Shown one piece after another: positions 1 through 6,537 of a stretch of DNA of 7,593 nucleotides. The first letter of the stretch is position 1. Each line of letters begins with the position of its first letter. Under the pieces are notes generated by a model that was not told the DNA's origin, did not search any database, and saw only the letters and a list, made by a program, of their open reading frames with translations. The stretch comes from JAAFHS01 sp043751715. GTDB taxonomy: Bacteria; Pseudomonadota; Alphaproteobacteria; Rhodobacterales; Rhodobacteraceae. The position numbers and the translations under genes are program-made. Where the stretch lies: the NCBI GenBank assembly GCA_043751715.1, contig JAYUZO010000141.1, positions 1 to 7,593 on the forward strand, in the 5' to 3' direction.

Positions 1-2046
1 GTTCTTGGCCCCAGCTATGCAGGCCAGTTGCAGGCCAATGCCACCCTGCAAGGCCCGATTGATACCGCTGCATTTACCCTGCAGGGCACCGGCACCGCCC
101 TTGGCATCGGCACGCCCGAGGTGGACAGCCTGCTGTCCGGCACATCCGACATTGCCCTGCGTGGCGCGCGGCGTGATGGCGGCATTGACCTTGCCACGCT
201 GACCCTGACAGCACAAAACCTGCGCGCCAGCGTGACGGGCCGCATCGACTCAACCGCTGGCCATCTGCTGACCGGAACTTTGCAATTTCCCAATCTGTCC
301 GCCCTTGGCACCCCCTATAGTGGCGCGCTGAATGCCGAAGTGGGCTTTGCGGGCACGCCCGAGGCTGGCCAAATCACGCTGGATGGCAGTGCCACAAACC
401 TGGGCCTTGGCCAGCCCGAACTGAACCGCATTCTGGCCGGGCGCAGCACCGTGTCTGCCGTACTGCGTGTGGATAGCGGCCTGATCCAGATTGACCGCGC
501 GCGCCTTGAAAACCCGCAGCTTACCGCGTCGGCCACCGGCACTGTCAACGGCACCCAGCGCAATGTTGATGTGACCGCCCGTCTTGCCAACCTTGCGCTG
601 ATCCTGCCCGATTTTCCCGGAGCCGTGACTGTTTCGGGCGATGTCAAGCAAACCAGTACCGCCACCACCCTTGATCTGCGTGGCACCGGGCCGGGCGGTA
701 TCAACGCCACTGTCACCGGCACGCTTTCGCCTGATTACCACAGCGCCAACCTTGCCATCAACGGGCAGGCGCAGGCGGGCCTTGCCAATGTGGTGATTGA
801 CCCTGGCACCCTGTCTGGCACCCTTGGCTTTGATCTGGCGCTGAACGGGCCATTGGCTGTGTCATCCCTGTCTGGCCGCACCACCCTGTCGGGTGGGCGC
901 TATGCCTCGCCCGATCTGCCCTTTGCCCTGACTGATCTGAATGGCACTGCCAGCATTGCCGCAGGCCGCGCAAATGTAACCGCCGATGCCGCCCTGTCCA
1001 CGGGTGGACGGTTGCGGGTGGGCGGCACTGTCAACGCCGCCTCCCCCTTCAACGCTGACCTGACTGCGACACTTGCCGATGTTACCTTGCGCGATGCCCG
1101 CCTGTTCCAGACCCGTGGCAACGGCACAATCACCGTGCAGGGTCCGCTGGCAGGTGGGGCGCAAATCGCGGGCCGCATCGCCCTGATTGAAACCGAAATC
1201 CGCGTGCCGAATGGCAGCTTTACCGGCGTCGGCACCATTCCCGGCCTTGTGCATGTTGGCGAATCCACTGCCAGCCGCCAAACCCGCCTGTTTGCGGGCC
1301 TGATTGCAGGCGCAGACGGCACGGGGGCCAATGGCCGTGCATCTGCCCGCGCCTATCCGCTGGATCTGGAAATTTCCGCCCCTAACCGTTTGTTCGTGCG
1401 TGGACGCGGTCTGGATGCCGAACTGGGCGGTAGCCTGCGCCTGCGCGGCACCACCGCCAATGTCGTTCCGGATGGCGCATTTTCCCTGATCAGGGGCCGC
1501 CTTGATATTCTTGGCAAACGCCTTGCCTTGTCCGAGGCCGAACTGCGCCTGACTGGCAATTTTGTACCCGACCTGCGCATCCTTGCCTCGAACGAATCCG
1601 ATGGCATCACCTCATCCGTGCTGGTGGAGGGCAATGTCAGTGACCCGCAGGTCAGCTTTACCTCCAGCCCCGAGCTGCCCGAAGAAGAGGTGCTGTCCCG
1701 TCTGCTGTTCGGCCGCGCACTGAACACGCTGTCAGCGTTTCAGGCGGCCCAGTTGGCCGGGGCCGTAGCCACCCTTGCCGGGCGTGGCGGCGAAGGCCTG
1801 CTGGCCAAACTGCGAAAGGGGTTTGGTCTGGATGATCTGGATATCAGCACGGCGGAAAACGGCGAAACCAGCCTGACAGCAGGCAAATACATTTCTGAAA
1901 ACACCTACACGGAAATCGAGGTGGATCAGCAGGGCCGCAGCACCATTACCCTGAACCTTGATGTGAACGAAAAACTGACTGTACGCGGCAGCCTGTCATC
2001 CGATGGCCAAACCGGCATCGGCGTGTTTCTGGAAAAGGATTACTAG
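1..2046 (+). CDS. tamB: TamB-type translocation and assembly module protein, C-terminal part (5' end outside window)
   Basis: The reading frame is open from base 1 to the TAG at 2044-2046, so 681 C-terminal residues are visible and the start lies upstream. TamB is an inner-membrane-anchored periplasm-spanning protein that works with the outer-membrane protein TamA in outer-membrane protein insertion and, in more recent work, phospholipid transport. Most of the visible part is low-complexity beta-strand sequence rich in Gly, Thr, Ala, Leu and Asn, with recurring G-T-L/G-T-V turns, as expected for the long beta-taco groove. The last 130 or so residues carry the conserved DUF490 end: the LPEEEVLSRLLFGR motif (about 1675-1716), an Ala/Gln-rich helix (FQAAQLAGAVATLAG), then GKYISENTYTEIEVD and a terminal strand ending EKDY. 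No Cys-rich or enzymatic motif is present. A tamA gene would be expected upstream. The stop overlaps that of the opposing gene. Confidence 0.92.
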   Translation, partial: VLGPSYAGQLQANATLQGPIDTAAFTLQGTGTALGIGTPEVDSLLSGTSDIALRGARRDGGIDLATLTLTAQNLRASVTGRIDSTAGHLLTGTLQFPNLSALGTPYSGALNAEVGFAGTPEAGQITLDGSATNLGLGQPELNRILAGRSTVSAVLRVDSGLIQIDRARLENPQLTASATGTVNGTQRNVDVTARLANLALILPDFPGAVTVSGDVKQTSTATTLDLRGTGPGGINATVTGTLSPDYHSANLAINGQAQAGLANVVIDPGTLSGTLGFDLALNGPLAVSSLSGRTTLSGGRYASPDLPFALTDLNGTASIAAGRANVTADAALSTGGRLRVGGTVNAASPFNADLTATLADVTLRDARLFQTRGNGTITVQGPLAGGAQIAGRIALIETEIRVPNGSFTGVGTIPGLVHVGESTASRQTRLFAGLIAGADGTGANGRASARAYPLDLEISAPNRLFVRGRGLDAELGGSLRLRGTTANVVPDGAFSLIRGRLDILGKRLALSEAELRLTGNFVPDLRILASNESDGITSSVLVEGNVSDPQVSFTSSPELPEEEVLSRLLFGRALNTLSAFQAAQLAGAVATLAGRGGEGLLAKLRKGFGLDDLDISTAENGETSLTAGKYISENTYTEIEVDQQGRSTITLNLDVNEKLTVRGSLSSDGQTGIGVFLEKDY
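2043..2046. other. Shared CTAG holding both convergent stop codons
   Basis: The palindrome CTAG gives TAG on the plus strand (2044-2046, tamB) and TAG on the minus strand (2045-2043, propeller gene frame). The two genes thus meet tail to tail with no spacer and no room for an intergenic terminator. Each transcript must enter the opposite gene as antisense unless it is stopped by a factor. Confidence 0.85.
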
Positions 2047-2366
2047 GCGCGCCGGAACAGCAAACAGCAGTTGTCATAATTCTTCACTGCATTGCCGTAG
2101 GCATAGAACCGATCTTCCAACTGCTCCATCCCGGTCGGAAACATGAACGAACCAAACTGGCAAAGCCGCATGGGGTAGGCATCCTTCAACGCCGTGAACA
2201 CCACATCCATGGTGCGACCGTTCAGATCAAACCGGTAAATAACGACATTCGCGCCGTTGATCCCCGGACCGGGGCGACGCTCGAATATATCTTGCAGCCG
2301 GTTACCGGTCGGCAAACCGGGTTCAACGCTGGAAGAAAACACGGCAGCGCCCAGCGTTTCGCCCTA
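2043..2366 (-). pseudogene. Out-of-frame 3' end of the beta-propeller gene
   Basis: A second minus-strand frame runs from a TAG at 2364-2366 to the TAG at 2043-2045. It reads GETLGAAVFSSSVEPG, then strands such as NVVIYRFDLNGR and LCQFGSFMFPTG, and ends NYDNCCLLFRRA. This fits the end of a propeller far better than the frame that continues from the ATG at 3175. Putting back one base near 2360-2368 (for example making the codon before GGC a Lys AAG) joins HPFI to GETLGAAVF and gives one protein of 377 residues from 3175 to 2043. A GTG at 2340-2342 could start a 99-residue fragment alone, but no convincing ribosome site precedes it. The cause may be real decay or a sequencing error; the sequence alone cannot tell. 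Confidence 0.75.
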
Positions 2367-3175
2367 ATAAATGGATGATCCCGCAATAGGCGAATATTGC
2401 GTGGGGAAGTGCCGGACTCGCGGTCCGATTCAATCAGATAATTCTGTTCGAGCTGGGTGTCAGTTGCATAAAAAAGCCGGTCTTTGCCCACCAATGCCCA
2501 TGTGCTGCGGTTCGCTTGCGATCCGGTCTGGAACGGCACCAGCTGCGCACTGTCCGCATCCCATTTCCAGAATCCCACGCCGGGGCCGGTGTCACCCATC
2601 AACACAAAGATATCCGAACCATCCTGCGATGCGACAACGTGATGAACATGGTCAATGTCATGCGCCGGAAATTGTGCAAACACCCGCCAGTCAGCCGCCC
2701 CATCAACAGGTCTGAACCAGATCTTGATCGGTGAGGTGGCCGGACCTTCGCCATCGCGACGCAGGGTGGGGCCAGCACGGTTCATGAAGTATTCGCCAAA
2801 GGCAATGCTCTTTCCGCCCACAGCTTCGTGCTGCAATATCGAAAGCGCCAACACCTTGCGGTTGTCAGGGATCGTGAAATCCAACGACACCTCGCCCGTG
2901 CCCAGATTGATCTTCCAGATTTCACTCCCAATTGCGGCAAAGGCCACATCGGGTGACACCGCGATAAGCGCAGAAATTGACAGGCGCAAAATCCGGTCGG
3001 CCATCCGCAAACCAGACATGCGCTGGCTGAAGGTTCGGCTGGGTAAGGCCGCGATGAACCTGACGGACGTCAGGTCGAGATCAGCCAGATACAACCGGCG
3101 TCCGCGCCCCAGCACAACCCTATCCTCGATCACGGCAAGTGGTTTGTAACCCCTGAGAACTTTTGAAAGGATCAT
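2222..3175 (-). CDS. Sialidase/BNR-like beta-propeller protein, as read (317 aa, frameshifted near its 3' end)
   Basis: This is a hypothetical protein of the type often found in polysaccharide gene clusters; its activity is unknown. The ATG at 3173-3175 is preferred over in-frame starts further upstream because it overlaps the TGA of the acetyltransferase gene as ATGA and has an AGGAAAG ribosome site. Visible marks are GRRLYLADL near residue 26, SEIWKINLGTGEV (84-96), FGEYFMN (126-132), HDIDHVHHV (172-180), LMGDTG (192-197) and RSTWALVGKDRLFYATDT (223-240). The order GEYF-N, H-x-x-H, GD, YATD-T is what I recall from BNR/sialidase-like propellers in capsule and O-antigen loci. No signal peptide is evident, so a cytoplasmic place is likely. 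From about residue 270 the sequence turns into Pro/Cys-rich text unlike the rest, while another frame holds a good continuation (see next entry). The family assignment is from memory of motifs and is moderate. Confidence 0.7.
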   Translation of the reverse strand: MILSKVLRGYKPLAVIEDRVVLGRGRRLYLADLDLTSVRFIAALPSRTFSQRMSGLRMADRILRLSISALIAVSPDVAFAAIGSEIWKINLGTGEVSLDFTIPDNRKVLALSILQHEAVGGKSIAFGEYFMNRAGPTLRRDGEGPATSPIKIWFRPVDGAADWRVFAQFPAHDIDHVHHVVASQDGSDIFVLMGDTGPGVGFWKWDADSAQLVPFQTGSQANRSTWALVGKDRLFYATDTQLEQNYLIESDRESGTSPRNIRLLRDHPFIRAKRWALPCFLPALNPVCRPVTGCKIYSSVAPVRGSTARMSLFTGLI

Positions 3176-3987
3176 TCTGCGGCTTTCCTGTACCGTGACG
3201 GGATCAGATAGGGATAGCCTGATGGCTGCTTGGTGCGCAGAAACCTGACCAGCGGTTCTGACCTGCCCATTGCAAGCGAAACCCCTTGTGGGGTGGCATG
3301 AAAGGCAAAGATGCCGTTGTCTTGAAGATCTTTGTTCAGGCGCGCTTCGCAATAATACAGCGCCCATTTCGGATCGCGTTCATCAAGATGAATAACCTCA
3401 TCCCGGCCCTCCGAGATGACCCTGAACAAACGCGGGCGATACCAGTTTTCAATCGGCCATTCTGACGGGAACAGGTCTTCAGCGACATGGATCATCGTCA
3501 GGCTATGCGCCAATCCCGCATCCAGCATCAGAATTTTCGCGTCCAGGTCCAGACAGGCGGCCCACGGCGAATGTGGCCCACATGGCGTAAGAACGGCTCC
3601 CTTGGCATCTGATGGCACAATCCGGTCCGCATTTGCACCAGCCGCCACAATGGTATTCAGCGGGATATCACTGATCTTTGCGCCATCACGGGCCGCAAGC
3701 ACTTGGGGCAACCGTCCTGTCCAAACTTTAATTTTCCCCAAACGGTACACAAACGGTTCGCTGTACAGCTTTTTGTCAAAGCGCCGTTCTGCTGGGGGTT
3801 CCTCGGCAAAGGCGGAAAACAGCGGCATCACCAAAGTTCCCGTAGCCCCCAAAATGCCAAAGAACATGTCCAGAATATCTTCAAGCGTATGACCTGCGGC
3901 AACCAGTCGTCGGGCTGACGCATGCACAATCAGGGTATCGCCCTGACGCAACCCCAAAGCCAGAAGCGCATCCCTGATTTCCGGCAA
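3172..3987 (-). CDS. AAC(3)-family (Antibiotic_NAT fold) N-acetyltransferase homologue
   Basis: The product resembles the aminoglycoside 3-N-acetyltransferase family, acetyl-CoA enzymes that acetylate an amino group. With the TTG at 3985-3987 it has 271 residues, near the usual length. Visible motifs: LRQGDTLIVHAS (13-24), GATGTLVMPLFS (47-58), AAGANADRIVP (115-125), CGPHSPWAACLDLDAKILMLDAG (136-158), and MIHVAE (165-170), whose His167 and Glu170 match the family's active-site H-x-x-E segment. The usual S-x-H-P substrate motif reads S-D-I-P (106-109), so the His is lost. Given its neighbours, a glycosyltransferase and a propeller protein, I infer that it acetylates an amino sugar of a surface glycan rather than an antibiotic. 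It ends in ATGA with the next gene. The start is doubtful: the TTG has no good ribosome site, the frame stays open upstream to a TAA at 4099-4101 without ATG or GTG, and an out-of-frame ATG overlaps the preceding stop at 4142. Confidence 0.8.
   Translation of the reverse strand: MPEIRDALLALGLRQGDTLIVHASARRLVAAGHTLEDILDMFFGILGATGTLVMPLFSAFAEEPPAERRFDKKLYSEPFVYRLGKIKVWTGRLPQVLAARDGAKISDIPLNTIVAAGANADRIVPSDAKGAVLTPCGPHSPWAACLDLDAKILMLDAGLAHSLTMIHVAEDLFPSEWPIENWYRPRLFRVISEGRDEVIHLDERDPKWALYYCEARLNKDLQDNGIFAFHATPQGVSLAMGRSEPLVRFLRTKQPSGYPYLIPSRYRKAAE
3183..3189 (-). promoter_or_regulatory. Ribosome binding site of the propeller gene
   Basis: On the minus strand the bases read AGGAAAG, 7 bases before the ATG at 3175. 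It lies inside the last codons of the acetyltransferase gene, so the two genes are translationally coupled through the ATGA overlap at 3172-3175. It decides the start against longer in-frame options. Confidence 0.65.
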
Positions 3988-4138
3988 AAGCAGCTGGTCA
4001 GTTTTGGCCGGTTGCCGCGCTTTGGGGGACGCGCTGAAAGAATGGCGTACTGCAACCTCACGGATCGGAAAACGTGCCGCAATGCGTGCAAAGTTCAGTT
4101 ATGGTCCTGCGATGTATTCAATGCGTCGGCTTGGGCAT
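3988..4138 (-). other. 151-base stretch with unclear coding status before the acetyltransferase gene
   Basis: Between the glycosyltransferase stop and the TTG used for the acetyltransferase no complete gene is seen. An ATG at 4140-4142 overlaps the preceding TGA as ATGA, the same arrangement as at 3172-3175, but its frame ends after 15 residues (MNAQADALNTSQDHN). The acetyltransferase frame is open from just after a TAA (4099-4101) through residues such as ARFPIREVAVRHSF and KTDQLLLPEIRD. One added base near 4100 would fuse the two into an N-terminal extension of about 50 residues. Alternatively it is a plain spacer. I see no promoter, terminator or repeat in it. Confidence 0.4.
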
Positions 4139-5161
4139 TCATCGCACGGGCTCCGCAAAGACATGATCAAACGCACCAGTTTTTGCGATGATCTTGTCGA
4201 CAAAAGCAAACCTTGCCAGCGCTATGTCACAAAGCCGGTCTGCTTGTTCGTCCAGATCAAGGCTTGCAAGATCGGTTACGACCACACCAGCACCCGTTGC
4301 CAGCAGAAGGTCGGTGTAGGCAGGCAACCCACGGCCAAAATACAGCACCGGAAGTGACAATGACAGATAATCCAGTGTCTTTGACGGAAAGCCCGGCATA
4401 TCAAATTGCGGATGAAGCGTGACCAACCCAAAGTCAAACCCCCGCAGGCGTTCAAGCATTGCGTCATGTCCTAAAAACCCATGATGCTGAACGGTCAGCT
4501 TTTCAAAGGGCATTGCGCATATTTCAGGTGCAGGGTCGCGTGAAAACAGGTGCACCTCGGCCGGATGAACCAGAATTTTATCCAGATGCAAAAGGGCCTG
4601 AGCAACCCCGCGTGTCTCATTGATCTGACCGATCAGCGCAATCTTTCGCGGGCCACTGGCCCCACGCACACCTGTTTGGCCCTTGCCAGCGTGCTCTGTC
4701 AAACCTGTCCAGAACGGTATGACCTGCGCCTTATGGTATTTTGGATCTATGTAAAAGTCGTGTGTCGGGATGATCTTGGTTGTCACAAGCCAGGGGACCA
4801 GAATTTCAAACCGGTCAAACAGCCACCGCGAAATCCGACGGTCATACCGCCGCCCCGCAATCAGCACAGGATAGCTATCCCAGACAAAGGCAATCAGCCT
4901 TTTGCGCAAAAGCCGTGCTGCAAAGGCAGCCGGGGCTGAAAGCACAAAGGGCGAATGGATCACCACATCATCTGATTGCGCCACGCACCTGATCTGTCGC
5001 AGCACCCCTGACAGCGCACCGAAGACCGACCTTTTGTGCAATCGTGTCATGACCAGCCGCACCTGCAGGGTTTGCTGCAGCACGGCATGTAGATTGCGCA
5101 CGATCCGGCCTTCATTGCTGTTGCCATCCGCGGTTGAAATCAGAACGATACGACGGGTCAT
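4139..5161 (-). CDS. GT-B fold glycosyltransferase (GT4-like)
   Basis: A 340-residue protein likely to transfer a sugar from a nucleotide donor to a glycan or lipid-linked acceptor at the inner face of the inner membrane. The N-terminal half has a Rossmann-like start, RRIVLISTADGNSNEGRIV (3-21), a strand VVIHSPFVLSAPAAFAARLL (66-85) and FVWDSYPVL (92-100). The C-terminal half opens with KIALIGQINETRGVAQAL (173-190), typical of the second GT-B domain, followed by VQHHGFLGHDAMLERLRGFDFGLV and the donor-site region FPSKTLDYLSLSLPVLYFG (258-276), the equivalent of the P-S-K-x-x-[DE]-Y-L motif in WbuB-like GT4 enzymes. There is no transmembrane segment or signal peptide. The ATG at 5159-5161 is chosen because an AGGGTGA ribosome site precedes it; a longer TTG start at 5218 adds 19 unlike residues. 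It is the first gene of a lower-G+C block. The sugar and linkage cannot be read from the sequence. Confidence 0.82.
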   Translation of the reverse strand: MTRRIVLISTADGNSNEGRIVRNLHAVLQQTLQVRLVMTRLHKRSVFGALSGVLRQIRCVAQSDDVVIHSPFVLSAPAAFAARLLRKRLIAFVWDSYPVLIAGRRYDRRISRWLFDRFEILVPWLVTTKIIPTHDFYIDPKYHKAQVIPFWTGLTEHAGKGQTGVRGASGPRKIALIGQINETRGVAQALLHLDKILVHPAEVHLFSRDPAPEICAMPFEKLTVQHHGFLGHDAMLERLRGFDFGLVTLHPQFDMPGFPSKTLDYLSLSLPVLYFGRGLPAYTDLLLATGAGVVVTDLASLDLDEQADRLCDIALARFAFVDKIIAKTGAFDHVFAEPVR

Positions 5162-5162
5162 T

Positions 5163-5169
5163 TCACCCT
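5163..5169 (-). promoter_or_regulatory. Ribosome binding site of the glycosyltransferase gene
   Basis: The minus strand reads AGGGTGA just before the ATG at 5161. It supports this start. The AGGG part can pair with a nearby ACCC (see the small inverted repeat). Confidence 0.55.
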
Positions 5170-5176
5170 TTAGGGT
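5165..5176 (-). repeat. Small inverted repeat over the glycosyltransferase ribosome site
   Basis: The arms ACCC and GGGT (minus strand) flank TAAA; a fifth pair would leave a two-base loop. The hairpin is short and has no following T-run, so it is not a terminator. It could slightly mask the ribosome site. It may be chance. Confidence 0.3.
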
Positions 5177-5226
5177 CACGCATTTCGCCGCAGTAGCCGA
5201 ACCAGCCATCAAGCGCAACGTCCCGG

Positions 5227-6090
5227 TCAGAACCGGCTTCGTGTTGTATGTTCGGCATCATAAGCCGCACCCAGCAGCACGGCATAGGCTGACAGATAGA
5301 ACCACATCAGAAGCGCAGCAATCGCCCCGATTGACCCATACACCTCATTGTAGGTATTGAAATTTGCCAGATACACCACGAACCCGCGCGACACCAACCC
5401 CCACAGGATCAACGCAATGAACAGCCCGCGTGTGACCAGCCGCGGGGCCTTGGCCGCGTTCGGACCCAGCCGGTAAATCAGCCCGATGGCCATGGTCACA
5501 AACAAAAACCCCAGCAGCATGTTCGCCCCTTCCAGCGCCAATGCTTGCCACGGCCCCACCGGCAGATACCGGATCGCCAAAGGCCCCGCCACCGCCGCCA
5601 TCATCGCCATCAGTGACAGCACCACCAGCACCAACGTCAGCACAAGTGCCCGCACCTGATGCCACATGCCAAGCCGGTTCGGCAGCCGATGAATGGCATT
5701 CAGGCCCCTGATCAACGCCGCAACACCCGCCCGCGCCGACCACAGCGCAAACAGCACTGACAGCAGCGTCGACAGGCCCAGCGTGCTGGAGTTTGACGCG
5801 ATCAGCGCCTCAACCTGCCCCGAGATGACCGTGAACGCATCCACGGGCAAAAACTGGCGTAACGGTTCGATCTGGTTGCGCAGCACCAACGGGTCGGCCA
5901 CAAAACCGTAAATCGCGATGATTGCTGCCATCGCCGGGAAAATAGCCAGAAAGCCAAAGAACGCCACGCCTGCCGCGATCAGCCCCAGTTCCGCCCGGTC
6001 TGTGCGCGCCCAAAGCCCATACAAAAACCGCCACACGCGCCGTGCGATGTGCAGGGTTGCCCGAAATGGCGTTTGCCGGTTCAGCCACAT
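5227..6090 (-). CDS. YihY/virulence factor BrkB family integral membrane protein
   Basis: A 287-residue inner-membrane protein of the YihY/BrkB family (formerly annotated ribonuclease BN in error; the true molecular role is unsettled, with suggestions of transport). About six hydrophobic segments are visible: 36-64, 104-127, 147-172, 188-206, 221-241 and 252-277. Family marks include the A-x-x-F-x-F-L-x-x-F-P motif (43-52, AFFGFLAIFPA), the W-S-A-R-A-G-V-A-A-L segment (117-126), N-x-x-Y-G-S-I-G-A (248-257) and LMWFYLSAYAVLLGAAYDAE (261-280). It starts at an ATG (6088-6090) 6 bases after the marR stop, so it is surely in the same transcript. Length and topology match full-length members. Family assignment is confident, function is not. 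Confidence 0.9.
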   Translation of the reverse strand: MWLNRQTPFRATLHIARRVWRFLYGLWARTDRAELGLIAAGVAFFGFLAIFPAMAAIIAIYGFVADPLVLRNQIEPLRQFLPVDAFTVISGQVEALIASNSSTLGLSTLLSVLFALWSARAGVAALIRGLNAIHRLPNRLGMWHQVRALVLTLVLVVLSLMAMMAAVAGPLAIRYLPVGPWQALALEGANMLLGFLFVTMAIGLIYRLGPNAAKAPRLVTRGLFIALILWGLVSRGFVVYLANFNTYNEVYGSIGAIAALLMWFYLSAYAVLLGAAYDAEHTTRSRF

Positions 6091-6096
6091 AACCGC

Positions 6097-6537
6097 TTAC
6101 TCATCCTCAAACCGTGTACGCAATTCGCGCAGTACAGGTAACACCGCCCGCACCCTTTCGGCTCCCAAGGCCTGCACCGCATCGGCAATCAACGGCGCAA
6201 TCACCGCCACCGCCGCATCACGCGCCGCCCGCCCCGATGGGCTGATTGCAACCAGTTTGCTGCGCGCATCATCCCAATCGGGCCGGATATGCACATGCCC
6301 CGCCCATTCCAGCCGCGAAAGCGTGTTCGTCATCGCCCCGCGCGTCACATGAAACGCCTTTGCCAGTTGCGCAGGCGTGCGTTCATCTGCCAGCCCGGCC
6401 AAGTGGTTCAGCACACCAAAATGCGAAAGCTCCATCCCCTTTGGCAGCACTTTGGATATCCGCGTGCGCGCCAGCTGATCTGCCATGAACAGCTCACCAA
6501 ACAGCGCAACGGCGATATCTTCGGTCTTTTCATTCAT
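6097..6537 (-). CDS. MarR-family transcriptional regulator
   Basis: A 146-residue winged-helix DNA-binding protein, of usual MarR length, expected to act as a dimer on a palindromic operator and to be released by a small ligand. The helix-turn-helix lies at about 53-77 (TPAQLAKAFHVTRGAMTNTLSRLE) and the wing at about 81-100, with the conserved D-x-R (D90, R92) that contacts the minor groove. The N-terminal and C-terminal helices (about 5-30 and 103-145) form the dimer interface. The protein has no cysteine at all, which excludes OhrR-type thiol sensing. The ATG at 6535-6537 overlaps the stop of the amidohydrolase gene as ATGA, and brkB follows after 6 bases, so its likely targets include this operon. 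The inducer is unknown. Confidence 0.9.
   Translation of the reverse strand: MNEKTEDIAVALFGELFMADQLARTRISKVLPKGMELSHFGVLNHLAGLADERTPAQLAKAFHVTRGAMTNTLSRLEWAGHVHIRPDWDDARSKLVAISPSGRAARDAAVAVIAPLIADAVQALGAERVRAVLPVLRELRTRFEDE

Larger units (their letters stand above)
5162..5226. other. 65-base gap between brkB and the glycosyltransferase gene
   Basis: This is the only clear non-coding gap on the minus strand. I looked for -35/-10 pairs reading toward the glycosyltransferase: TTGCGC and TTGATG occur as weak -35 candidates, but no credible -10 lies at the right distance. No terminator for brkB is seen. The cassette may therefore be read through from brkB, or have a promoter not matching the sigma-70 consensus. 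Confidence 0.5.

Noticed and set aside
250..1727. Long minus-strand open frames opposite tamB (250-741, 862-1281, 1353-1727)
   Set aside because: They are shadows of a high-G+C gene: low-complexity Gly/Arg/Ala text with no family features, opposite a strongly recognised TamB end.
2298..2320. Inverted repeat CCGGTT/AACCGG as a terminator
   Set aside because: It is inside coding sequence, has an 11-base loop and no T-run on either strand.
2340..2370. Programmed -1 frameshifting in the propeller gene
   Set aside because: The needed shift is -1, but there is no X-XXY-YYZ slippery heptamer in the right phase. The inverted repeat CCGGTT/AACCGG (2298-2320) lies about 40 bases downstream, too far for a normal stimulator.
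3172..3987. Aminoglycoside resistance gene
   Set aside because: The fold family fits, but the His-Pro motif is missing and the neighbours are glycan genes; no mobile element or resistance context is seen.
5693..6352. Plus-strand open frames opposite brkB and marR
   Set aside because: Arg/Ser/Ala-rich shadows with no start signals, opposite well-recognised families.
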